Shown here: positions 1 through 5,754 of the stretch, one piece after another | How positions within the stretch are numbered: position 1 is the first letter of the stretch | How the letters are laid out: each line of letters starts with the position of its first letter | The notes under the pieces: model-generated | What the model was told of the DNA's origin: nothing | Seen by the model: the letters and a program-made list of their open reading frames with translations, nothing else | Database searches by the model: none | Program-made: the position numbers and the translations under genes | NCBI GenBank assembly: GCA_002168195.1 | Contig: NHBP01000038.1 | Location: 21,527 to 27,280 of the forward strand | DNA length: 5,754 nt | Reading direction: 5' to 3' | From: Planctomycetaceae bacterium TMED10 | GTDB lineage: Bacteria; Planctomycetota; Planctomycetia; Pirellulales; UBA7805

Positions 1-1401
1 TTTACTGGAGCGGTGCAGGATATGCGGATTTATGGCCGCGCTCTCTATCCGCGTGAGGTGAAGGCGCTTGCGAATCTTCCCGCGATGCATCAGGCACTAG
101 CAAAGGCGACAAAAACACCCACCAGTGACCAGACAGAAGAAACGACAGAACAAACGGATGAAGAGGCCAAGAAGGCAGAACTAGAGGCAAAAAAGAAATC
201 CCGAGACCAGGTCTTCAATCATTATCTGGCTACCTTGGATAAAGATTTCCCCGAACTCTCCCGAGCGGTGACCGATTTGCAGACGGAGCAAGCCGCAATC
301 CGTAATCGCAGTCCGATGACGCATATCCAGCGCGAGCGTAAAGATTCTCCTGCAATGACTCACATTCTGATGCGAGGCGAATACGATAAAAAGGGCGACC
401 AGGTCATGGCAGACACTCCGGGCGCACTACATCCGATGCGCGAGAAAGCGCCGAAGAATCGCCTGGGGTTAGCCGACTGGTTAGTGGACCCGGCCAATCC
501 GCTCACTGCACGAGTGACCGTTAATCGATTCTGGCAGGAAGTTTTCGGACGGGGAATCGTCCCGACACCGGAAGATTTCGGTGTTACCGGCACGCTACCA
601 AGTCACATTGAACTGCTTGACTGGCTGGCGATCGATTTCCAACAAAACGGCTGGGATATCAAGGGCTTTTTCAAGCAGATGCTGATGAGCAGCACCTATC
701 GCCAGTCCGCCCAGACGAACGATAAAAAAATTCGGCTCGATCGGGATAACGCCCTCCTTTCGCGGGGACCCCGATTCCGCATGGATGCCGAGATGATCCG
801 CGACTACGCCCTGGCATCATGCGGGTTATTGTCAGAAAAAATGTATGGCCCCAGTGTGCGTCCCTATCAGCCGATCAACATCTGGGATGTGGTGGGTCTA
901 CCGGGCGGAAATACACGCGATTATGTGCAAGGCCAGGGCGAAAGCCTCCACCGTCGCACCCTTTACAGTTTCTGGAAGCGGATGGCGCCCCCTCCCAATA
1001 TGGATGCCTTCAATGCTCCGAGTCGCGAAGTTTGCACCGTCCGCCGCGAGCGAACCAACACGCCGTTGCAGGCGTTGGTGACCTTGAATGACCCCCAATT
1101 TGTGGAAACAGCGAGAAAACTTGCTGAGGCTGCGTTACGTACTAATAGTGATGCTAGTTCCACGGCCAATTACATTGCAGATCACACACTCTGTCGTCCT
1201 CTCGCTGAGGATGAACGCGACATTATCCTCGGGGCACACCGCGACTTTTTGGTCCACTACCGGTCCGAGCCGGAAGCAGCCGAGAAGTTGCTCGAGGTGG
1301 GTGAAACCGATCCGGCAGCCGGACTCGATCCGGCCGCAGTTGCCGCATGGACGATGGTCGCGAGCGAAATGTTTAATCTCGACGAAGTACTCAATAAATA
1401 A
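1..1401 (+). CDS. DUF1553 (PSD1) domain protein with LamG-domain tail, 5'-truncated by window edge
   Basis: This is the C-terminal 466 residues of a large planctomycete protein; the reading frame is open to the first base, so the true start lies upstream. Residues 1-24 (FTGAVQDMRIYGRAL then a short helix) look like the last strands of a LamG/concanavalin-A-like domain. Residues 35-70 are a highly charged linker, acidic then lysine-rich. The rest is a DUF1553 (PSD1) domain. Recognisable blocks are HILMRGEYDKKGDQV (121-135), LADWLVDPANPLTARVTVNR (157-176), FWQEVFGRGIV (177-187), the region around SSTYRQSA (230-237), RGPRFRMDAEMIRDYAL (255-271) and RRERTNTPLQALVTLNDPQF (348-367). The end, SEMFNLDEVLNK, is also typical. 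Full-length relatives usually begin with a signal peptide, a PSCyt1 haem-binding-like domain and DUF1549 (PSCyt2), which I infer are outside the window. The biochemical role is not established; an exported location is inferred from the family. The gene is 18 bases upstream of a DUF1501 gene, its usual partner. Confidence 0.93.
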   Translation, partial: FTGAVQDMRIYGRALYPREVKALANLPAMHQALAKATKTPTSDQTEETTEQTDEEAKKAELEAKKKSRDQVFNHYLATLDKDFPELSRAVTDLQTEQAAIRNRSPMTHIQRERKDSPAMTHILMRGEYDKKGDQVMADTPGALHPMREKAPKNRLGLADWLVDPANPLTARVTVNRFWQEVFGRGIVPTPEDFGVTGTLPSHIELLDWLAIDFQQNGWDIKGFFKQMLMSSTYRQSAQTNDKKIRLDRDNALLSRGPRFRMDAEMIRDYALASCGLLSEKMYGPSVRPYQPINIWDVVGLPGGNTRDYVQGQGESLHRRTLYSFWKRMAPPPNMDAFNAPSREVCTVRRERTNTPLQALVTLNDPQFVETARKLAEAALRTNSDASSTANYIADHTLCRPLAEDERDIILGAHRDFLVHYRSEPEAAEKLLEVGETDPAAGLDPAAVAAWTMVASEMFNLDEVLNK

Positions 1402-1419
1402 AAAATAAGAGAGTTACCG

Positions 1420-2871
1420 ATGTTGAATCTACCAGAACAAATGATGCATCACCGCCGCTCCTTTTTTGCCCGCAGTGGCCACCTCCTTGGCGGCGCTGCA
1501 CTCGCTCAGTTGGCAGGCGCAGCGCAAGTCAACGCTGCTGCGACGGGCCACCAGGCGCCGGGTCCGCACTTTCCGCCCAAGGCGAAGCGGGTGATTTATT
1601 TGCATATGGTGGGTGGCCCCTCGCAGATGGATCTCTTCGATCCGAAACCGGTCATGCACAAGTGGTACGACAAAGACCTTCCAGAAAGTGTGCGGATGGG
1701 ACAGCGGCTGACGACCATGACGAGCGGACAATCGCGTTTTCCGATCGCACCTTCGAAATATAAATTTCATCAGGTGGGCGAGTGTGGCATGTGGATGAAC
1801 AAGGATCTACTGCCGAACCTGGCCCACAAGGCGGATGACATCTGTTGGATGCGGAGCATGCACACCGAGGCAATCAACCACGAACCGGCGATTGCTGCGA
1901 TGCAGACTGGAAACCAGATTACCGGCCGGCCCTGTCTCGGCTCCTGGGCCTCTTACGGTCTGGGAACGATGAACGAAAACCTGCCTACCTTTGTGGTCCT
2001 CGTGGCGGTTCCCACCAATCGGGATCAGGAACAGGCGATTGCCTCCAGGCTCTGGAGCAGCGGCTACCTTTCGGGAGAACACGCGGGTGTTTCTTTCCGC
2101 AGCAAAGGTGATCCGATCCTGTTTATTAACGACCCACCCGGAGTATCGGCATCGATCCGGCGGCGGAGCATCGACGATCTCAACCGACTCAATGCGATCG
2201 CGCTTGAACGGCTCGGCGACCCGAATACGAAAACGCGGATGCATCAATATGAGATGGCCTTCCGTATGCAGGCGAGTGTTCCGGAACTAACCGATATCGC
2301 CAGCGAACCGGCACACACCTTTGAACTCTATGGTGAAGAAGCGAAAAAACCGGGCAGTTTTGCCAACACGACACTAATGGCCCGTCGTCTGGCAGAGCGC
2401 GGCGTGCGCTTCATTCAGGTTTACCACAACAACTGGGATCACCACGGCAATTTGGCGGGCAGGATGCCCTCGCAGTGCAAAGATGTCGATCGACCTTGCT
2501 ACGCATTGCTCGAAGATCTCGAGCAGCGGGGCATGCTTGAAGATACGCTCGTTATCTGGGGCGGAGAATTCGGACGAACGATTTATTCCCAGGGCGGCCT
2601 TTCCAAACAGAACTATGGTCGCGACCACCATCCCCGTTGCTTCACGATGTGGATGGCCGGTGGTGGGGTCCGCGGTGGCCAGATCTACGGCGCGACCGAT
2701 GACTTCTCTTACAACATCACCGAGAAGCCCCTCCACATTCGCGATTTCCATGCCACGGTACTCAACCTGCTCGGTTTTGATCACGAGCGATTTAGTTTCA
2801 AATATCAGGGGCTCGATCAGCGGTTAACCGGCGTGCTCCCGGCACACGTGGTTCCGGAACTTCTGGCTTAA
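1420..2871 (+). CDS. DUF1501 family protein with Tat-type signal
   Basis: This 483-residue protein belongs to the DUF1501 family, which has an alkaline-phosphatase/sulfatase-like fold. The N-terminus carries a twin-arginine-like export signal: HHRRSFFARSG (10-20) followed by a small-residue hydrophobic stretch (22-41, ending near VNAAA). Family blocks are HMVGGPSQMDLFDPKP (62-77), the MRSMHTEAINHEPA region (144-157), the GRPCLGSWASYGLG block (169-182), FIQVYHNNWDHHGN (331-344), WGGEFGRT (380-387) and GRDHHPRCF (400-408). The Asp/His/Glu residues in the last three blocks sit where related phosphatase-fold enzymes bind metal, but I cannot show that it is catalytic. The start at 1420 has a weak purine-rich site (AAGAGAG, 1407-1413); two in-frame ATGs at 1441 and 1444 would also keep the RR motif. 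The 18-base gap from the upstream DUF1553 gene implies one operon, and such pairs recur across planctomycete genomes. The substrate is unknown. Confidence 0.93.
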   Translation: MLNLPEQMMHHRRSFFARSGHLLGGAALAQLAGAAQVNAAATGHQAPGPHFPPKAKRVIYLHMVGGPSQMDLFDPKPVMHKWYDKDLPESVRMGQRLTTMTSGQSRFPIAPSKYKFHQVGECGMWMNKDLLPNLAHKADDICWMRSMHTEAINHEPAIAAMQTGNQITGRPCLGSWASYGLGTMNENLPTFVVLVAVPTNRDQEQAIASRLWSSGYLSGEHAGVSFRSKGDPILFINDPPGVSASIRRRSIDDLNRLNAIALERLGDPNTKTRMHQYEMAFRMQASVPELTDIASEPAHTFELYGEEAKKPGSFANTTLMARRLAERGVRFIQVYHNNWDHHGNLAGRMPSQCKDVDRPCYALLEDLEQRGMLEDTLVIWGGEFGRTIYSQGGLSKQNYGRDHHPRCFTMWMAGGGVRGGQIYGATDDFSYNITEKPLHIRDFHATVLNLLGFDHERFSFKYQGLDQRLTGVLPAHVVPELLA

Positions 2872-2881
2872 CCGCCGGTTA
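2825..2881 (+). repeat. Inverted repeat (9-bp arms) spanning the DUF1501 stop codon
   Basis: TAACCGGCG at 2825-2833 is perfectly complementary to CGCCGGTTA at 2873-2881, with 39 bases between. The loop holds a smaller GTGC/GCAC hairpin (2833-2845, sharing one base with the outer arm) and a perfect palindrome GTTCCGGAAC (2851-2860). Each outer arm also lies in a local palindrome: CGGTTAACCG (2821-2830) and TAACCGCCGGTTA (2869-2881). It could fold at the 3' end of the operon mRNA and act in termination or protection from decay. No T-tract follows, so it is not a classical intrinsic terminator, and a 9-bp repeat of this spacing could arise by chance about once in a window this size. Confidence 0.3.
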
Positions 2882-2956
2882 CGCGATTCGAGATGGCAGG
2901 ACTATGTCTGTGGGTCACATTCGACTCGTCCCGCAGATCAGGTGCGGATTCTCACC

Positions 2957-2985
2957 TTGCCTCAGAGCACGGATCGGTCAATAAT
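2957..2985 (+). promoter_or_regulatory. Putative sigma70-like promoter for the Bax-inhibitor gene
   Basis: TTGCCT (2957-2962) and AATAAT (2980-2985) match -35 and -10 boxes at 4/6 and 5/6 positions with an ideal 17-base spacer. Transcription would begin near 2992, giving a leader of about 40 bases before the ATG at 3033. The -35 box overlaps the right arm of a short hairpin (AGGTG 2940-2944 / CACCT 2953-2957). This is motif-based only; planctomycete promoter consensus is less well defined than that of E. coli. Confidence 0.4.
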
Positions 2986-3019
2986 TGTTCCGTTCTGTTG
3001 ACCATGAGACTGTGAAGCC

Positions 3020-3026
3020 AAGGGAG
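3020..3026 (+). promoter_or_regulatory. Ribosome binding site that fixes the start of the Bax-inhibitor gene
   Basis: AAGGGAG lies six bases before the ATG at 3033 and is a good Shine-Dalgarno match. It supports that ATG over the in-frame TTG at 2985, which has no comparable site, overlaps the proposed -10 box and would add 16 residues of unusual sequence. Confidence 0.65.
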
Positions 3027-3032
3027 CTTGCC

Positions 3033-3743
3033 ATGAATAGCGAAGATGCTTTTTTGCAACCGATCCCCGTTGCCCAAGCGAGTGCCGATGTACGGAGCCG
3101 CTTTATTGTCCGCACGTACAACCATCTCTTTGGCGCCATCGCGTTATTCACACTGATCGAAATTGCGCTTTTCAAATCGGGCGTGGCCGAACGCATCGCA
3201 TCAGCGCTCATGGGAAATTGGCTGCTTGTCCTGGGTGGCTTTATGCTCGTCGGCTGGTTCTCTTCGCGTGCTGCGGCTAATTCGAAATCGCTCGGAAGCC
3301 AGTATCTAGCACTCGTGGCATTCGTTGCCGCAGAAGCGATTATTTTCATACCGCTTTTATTCGTTGCCAACGCCTATTCCCAACAAACAGACGGGAGCAA
3401 TGTGATTGCCAGTGCCGCAGGAACCACCATTCTCGGTTGTGCCGGACTGACGGTTGTCGCTTTTGTAACCCGCAAAGATTTTTCTTTTTTACGCAGTTTC
3501 TTGATGTGGGGCGGCATCGTCGCACTGCTTCTGATCGTCGCAAGCATGCTGTTCGGATTTCAGATGGGAACCTGGTTTTCGGTCGCGATGATCGGGTTCG
3601 CAGGAGCCGCGGTGCTTTATGACACGTCCAACGTGCTTCACCACTATGAAGAAGACCGCTACGTAGCGGCCTCGCTGCAACTCTTCTCGTCGGTCGCTTT
3701 AATGTTCTACTATGTGTTGATGCTTTTTACATCAAGACGTTAA
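3033..3743 (+). CDS. Bax inhibitor-1 (UPF0005) family membrane protein, YccA-like
   Basis: This 236-residue protein has about seven hydrophobic helices, roughly at 30-46, 61-78, 89-113, 125-146, 152-174, 180-198 and 212-233, preceded by a polar cytoplasmic-type N-terminus of about 25 residues. That is the Bax inhibitor-1/TMBIM layout and usual length. Family marks are TYNHLFGAIALFT in helix 1, TRKDFSFLRSFLMWG (146-160) and VLYDTSNVLHH (194-204). The last two resemble E. coli YccA (recalled as TRKDMSFLGG and LFETSNIIH). YccA is a substrate and inhibitor of the FtsH membrane protease; other family members conduct calcium ions. D197 in helix 6 matches one of the two aspartates of the pH-sensing pair described for Bacillus YetJ. 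The second, expected in helix 7, is absent (SLQLFSSVALMF). The start at 3033 is chosen for its AAGGGAG site. The gene faces hflC across 56 bases, which favours an FtsH-related role; that link is inference. Confidence 0.9.
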   Translation: MNSEDAFLQPIPVAQASADVRSRFIVRTYNHLFGAIALFTLIEIALFKSGVAERIASALMGNWLLVLGGFMLVGWFSSRAAANSKSLGSQYLALVAFVAAEAIIFIPLLFVANAYSQQTDGSNVIASAAGTTILGCAGLTVVAFVTRKDFSFLRSFLMWGGIVALLLIVASMLFGFQMGTWFSVAMIGFAGAAVLYDTSNVLHHYEEDRYVAASLQLFSSVALMFYYVLMLFTSRR

Positions 3744-3799
3744 GGCGCACGTAGAGCGGAGCGATTCGATCCTGTGACCGCAAGCTGGCTGTATGTCGC
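3744..3799. other. Convergent intergenic gap without a clear intrinsic terminator
   Basis: Only 56 bases separate the stop codons of the Bax-inhibitor gene and hflC, which face each other. The best inverted repeat I see is AGCGA (3760-3764) / TCGCT (3796-3800), five base pairs with a 31-base loop and no T-tract on either strand. Termination may be Rho-dependent, or the two transcripts may overlap. Confidence 0.5.
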
Positions 3800-4759
3800 T
3801 TAAGGCAAACGACCGGTTGTTGATTCGCTTGACGAACCCGGTTCTTTCAGGAGCCGGAATAAATCGCTCTCGGTCGAGAGAATTAAACGGGTATCGGCAC
3901 CGAACGTCTGCTTGAACACTTCCAGTCTTCTGAGAAAGTCGTAAAAATCGGGCGATTTTCCATAGGCCTCGGCCGTCAATTGAATCACTTGCGCGTTGGC
4001 TTTTCCGCGGATCTCCGCCGAAGCTTTTTCCATTTCGCCTTCGATCTGATCGAGCTCTTTCTGCGTTTGACCTAAGATCCGGTTCTTTTCTTCCATGGCT
4101 TCCGAATCATAGAGCCTGGCGATTCGCAAACGTTCTGAAATCATTCGCTCGTATACCGCCTGTCGAACCGATTCCACATAATTAACGCGTTTGATTCGCA
4201 CCTTGTCTAATTTCATCCCATACGATTCCAAATCAACGCCAGCAAGAATTTCATTTTCCACGTCATCCCGACCGCCACCGGTGACTTGATCGCTGGAACG
4301 GCGCTGCAACTCATCGCTTTCATAGACCAAAGGGTCATTCGACTTCCGAACCACATCAATCAAGTTATGGCGAGCGACAACATCACGCATCGCGGAATCC
4401 ACCAGATCGTCCAGCATTTTTTGTCCGCGTTGCTCGGTGCGGAGCTTCACATAAAACTTCATGGCGTCCACAATCCGCCAGCGAGCCCACACATCGATAT
4501 CAATCCGCTTCTTGTCACGCGTCTGCATACTTTCAGGATCACCATCCCAAGGCAGCAATCGTTTTTCCAGAAAGTTCACTTCCTGAATAAACGGTGTCTT
4601 GAAATGCAACCCCGACTCTTCGACTGCCCCCATTGGTTTACCGAACTGCGTAATGACGGCAAGCTTCCCCTCCTCCACCGAGTATGCACTGGAATAAATA
4701 ATAAATCCGGCAATCGCTATTAAAGCAATAACTGCAGCAATCATTGTCGTCTTGATCAT
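3800..4759 (-). CDS. hflC: HflC, SPFH-family FtsH-associated membrane protein
   Basis: This 319-residue protein is close to the 334 residues of E. coli HflC. It has one N-terminal membrane helix (about 6-23), then the SPFH/band 7 domain starting with YSVEEGKLAVITQFGKP (26-42) and GLHFKTPFIQEV (50-61). HflC marks are WARWRIVDAMKFY (91-103), YGMKLDKVRIKRVNYVESVR (180-199), YERMISERLRIA (203-214), a long charged coiled-coil helix (about 215-265) with EIRGKANAQ, and DFYDFLRRLEVFKQTFGADT (271-290). HflC pairs with HflK in a large periplasm-facing cage that encloses FtsH and tunes its proteolysis of membrane proteins; this role is from family knowledge. The ATG overlaps the hflK stop (ATGA, 4756-4759) and has a strong site, AGGAGAAGG, four bases upstream, so the two are translationally coupled. 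The Ser/Thr-rich tail (SSSESTTGRLP) is not conserved as far as I recall. Confidence 0.95.
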   Translation of the reverse strand: MIKTTMIAAVIALIAIAGFIIYSSAYSVEEGKLAVITQFGKPMGAVEESGLHFKTPFIQEVNFLEKRLLPWDGDPESMQTRDKKRIDIDVWARWRIVDAMKFYVKLRTEQRGQKMLDDLVDSAMRDVVARHNLIDVVRKSNDPLVYESDELQRRSSDQVTGGGRDDVENEILAGVDLESYGMKLDKVRIKRVNYVESVRQAVYERMISERLRIARLYDSEAMEEKNRILGQTQKELDQIEGEMEKASAEIRGKANAQVIQLTAEAYGKSPDFYDFLRRLEVFKQTFGADTRLILSTESDLFRLLKEPGSSSESTTGRLP

Positions 4760-5754
4760 CGACCTTCTCCTGTGTTCGGTATATCGATATCGCTATTAAG
4801 GTCGAGTAGAGGAACCACACCACGCACCGAGTCATCGATAATTGTTTTATTACCCACGTTCCGTAATATCTTTTCCATCGCCTCCAGGTAGAGTCGTTTC
4901 CGAGTCACATCGGGAGCTTTTTCATATTCGATGAGTTGTTCCAAAAAAGCATTCACTGCCCCGGTGGTCTCAAGCACCACCCTATTCTGGTAGCCTTCCG
5001 CCTCGGCAATCGCCTTATCCTTCGCACCACGAGCAGCCGGAATTTTACTATTCCGTTCCCCCTGGGCTTCGTTCACCACCCGTTCCTTCTTTTGTCGGGC
5101 GCGGTTGACTTCCTGGAACGCATCTTGAACCTTTGCGGTCGGTGGAGAGGTTGTCTGAAGTTTGACTGTGACGATATCGACGCCGGCCTGAAAACCGTCA
5201 AGTTCCTGCTGAATGATTGTTTCCGCATCCTTAGCGATTTGATCGCGTCCGATCGTTAAGACGTAATCGATGCTTGAATCGCCGACGAGTTTCCGCATCG
5301 CCGATTCAGAAACGTCACGAATCGTATCGGGCACTGCTGGATTGGCTTCGTAGTCGTCTCCGCCCATCAATGCCCACGGAGCAACCTCGGCTCCGCCCAC
5401 GTTGAACAGGTAATCACCCGAATCTTTGACCCGATACTGAACAATCCATTCGACGTGACCGAGATTCAAATCGCCGGTAAGCATCTCCGCTACTCCCAGG
5501 TCATCTTTCGATGTCTCCGCGTACCGCGTTCTACGACCGGCAGATTGCGTGGCAAAGCCGAACTCCATGACTTGAATTCGCTGCACGGGAACCTTGTAGA
5601 CTTTATCGATCGGCCACGGGAGTTTCCAATGAAGCCCCGGCATCGCCGTGTCCACTTTTTTACCAAACCGCAGAATCACCCCCTCATCGCTGGCGTCGAT
5701 GCGGTAGAACATCGACACGGCGGCGAGCAACACGACAAGGGCCAGGGCGGCCAC
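4756..5754 (-). CDS. hflK: HflK, SPFH-family FtsH-associated membrane protein, 5'-truncated by window edge
   Basis: The frame is open to the window edge and begins inside the membrane helix (VAALALVVLLAAV), so the N-terminal cytoplasmic segment usual in HflK lies outside; the GTG at the edge is not taken as the start. The visible 332 residues follow HflK order (numbered from the edge): DEGVILRFGKK (23-33), PGLHWKLPWPIDKVYKVPV (39-57), MLTGDLNLGHVEWIVQYRVKD (91-111), DYLFNV (114-119), SESAMRKLVG (149-158), TTSPPTAKVQDAFQEVNRAR (201-220), a charged coiled-coil stretch (220-262), and APDVTRKRLYLEAMEKIL (280-297) ending in VVPLLDLN. E. coli HflK has 419 residues. With HflC it forms the complex that surrounds FtsH and regulates degradation of membrane proteins. 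Compared with my recollection of E. coli HflK, about 20 extra residues sit at 120-140. The gene order hflK then hflC is the conserved one. Confidence 0.95.
   Translation of the reverse strand: MAALALVVLLAAVSMFYRIDASDEGVILRFGKKVDTAMPGLHWKLPWPIDKVYKVPVQRIQVMEFGFATQSAGRRTRYAETSKDDLGVAEMLTGDLNLGHVEWIVQYRVKDSGDYLFNVGGAEVAPWALMGGDDYEANPAVPDTIRDVSESAMRKLVGDSSIDYVLTIGRDQIAKDAETIIQQELDGFQAGVDIVTVKLQTTSPPTAKVQDAFQEVNRARQKKERVVNEAQGERNSKIPAARGAKDKAIAEAEGYQNRVVLETTGAVNAFLEQLIEYEKAPDVTRKRLYLEAMEKILRNVGNKTIIDDSVRGVVPLLDLNSDIDIPNTGEGR
4763..4771 (-). promoter_or_regulatory. Strong ribosome binding site of hflC inside the hflK 3' end
   Basis: Read on the minus strand, AGGAGAAGG lies just before the hflC ATG and within the last codons of hflK, where it encodes part of the GEGR tail. 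Together with the four-base overlap it fits coupled translation and balanced production of the two partners. Confidence 0.7.

Noticed and set aside
13..15. GTG as the start codon of the DUF1553 gene
   Set aside because: The frame is open to base 1, and the residues before it (FTGA) continue the LamG-like motif, so the gene is cut by the window edge.
1429..2827. Long open frames opposite or out of frame with the DUF1501 gene (for example 1807-2247 and 2374-2784 on the minus strand)
   Set aside because: They are arginine/histidine/cysteine-rich shadows with no recognisable domain, lying over a well-conserved gene.
1420..2871. Calling the DUF1501 protein a sulfatase
   Set aside because: It shares the general fold, but the sulfatase C-x-P-x-R signature that is converted to formylglycine is not visible.
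2985..2987. TTG as the start of the Bax-inhibitor gene
   Set aside because: It has no ribosome site, overlaps the proposed -10 box, lies right after an in-frame stop, and adds 16 residues not typical of the family; ATG 3033 has AAGGGAG at proper spacing.
4286..4723. 145-codon plus-strand open frame across hflC
   Set aside because: It is antisense to a clearly recognised hflC and shows no family motif or ribosome site.
5752..5754. GTG at the window edge as the hflK start
   Set aside because: It falls inside the membrane helix, and HflK proteins normally have residues before it.
3800..5754. A stomatin/flotillin-type SPFH pair rather than HflK/HflC
   Set aside because: Order, four-base overlap and specific blocks (VRIKRVNY, DFYDFLRRLE, TRKRLYLEAMEKIL) fit HflC and HflK.

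Overview
The window looks like chromosomal DNA from a member of the Planctomycetota. The main reason is the gene pair on the left: a DUF1553 (PSD1) protein preceded by the tail of a LamG-type domain, followed directly by a Tat-type DUF1501 protein. This pairing is greatly expanded in planctomycetes and their close relatives. I cannot name a genus from the sequence.

Layout. Positions 1-1401 (+) hold the 3' part of the DUF1553 gene, cut by the window edge. After 18 bases comes the DUF1501 gene at 1420-2871 (+), almost certainly in the same operon. A 161-base gap (2872-3032) follows. It carries a possible stem-loop at the end of the DUF1501 gene and a plausible sigma70-like promoter (2957-2985) for the next gene. 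That gene, at 3033-3743 (+), encodes a seven-helix Bax inhibitor-1 family membrane protein most like E. coli YccA. Only 56 bases further on, and facing it, is an hflK-hflC operon on the minus strand. hflC lies at 3800-4759. hflK lies at 4756-5754 and is cut at its 5' end by the window edge. The two overlap by four bases (ATGA).

How the genes may work together. The left pair belongs to the poorly understood planctomycete systems of exported DUF1553/DUF1501 proteins. The right half has a coherent theme. In E. coli, HflK and HflC form a membrane complex around the FtsH protease, and YccA is both a substrate and a modulator of FtsH that interacts with HflKC. A YccA-like protein facing hflKC therefore suggests a membrane-protein quality-control neighbourhood, although ftsH itself is not in the window.

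No tRNA, rRNA, CRISPR array, insertion sequence or phage gene was seen. I did not find a convincing new system. The points most worth checking are the YccA-like/HflKC neighbourhood, the lack of an acidic residue in the last helix of the Bax-inhibitor protein, and an apparent insertion in the SPFH domain of HflK.
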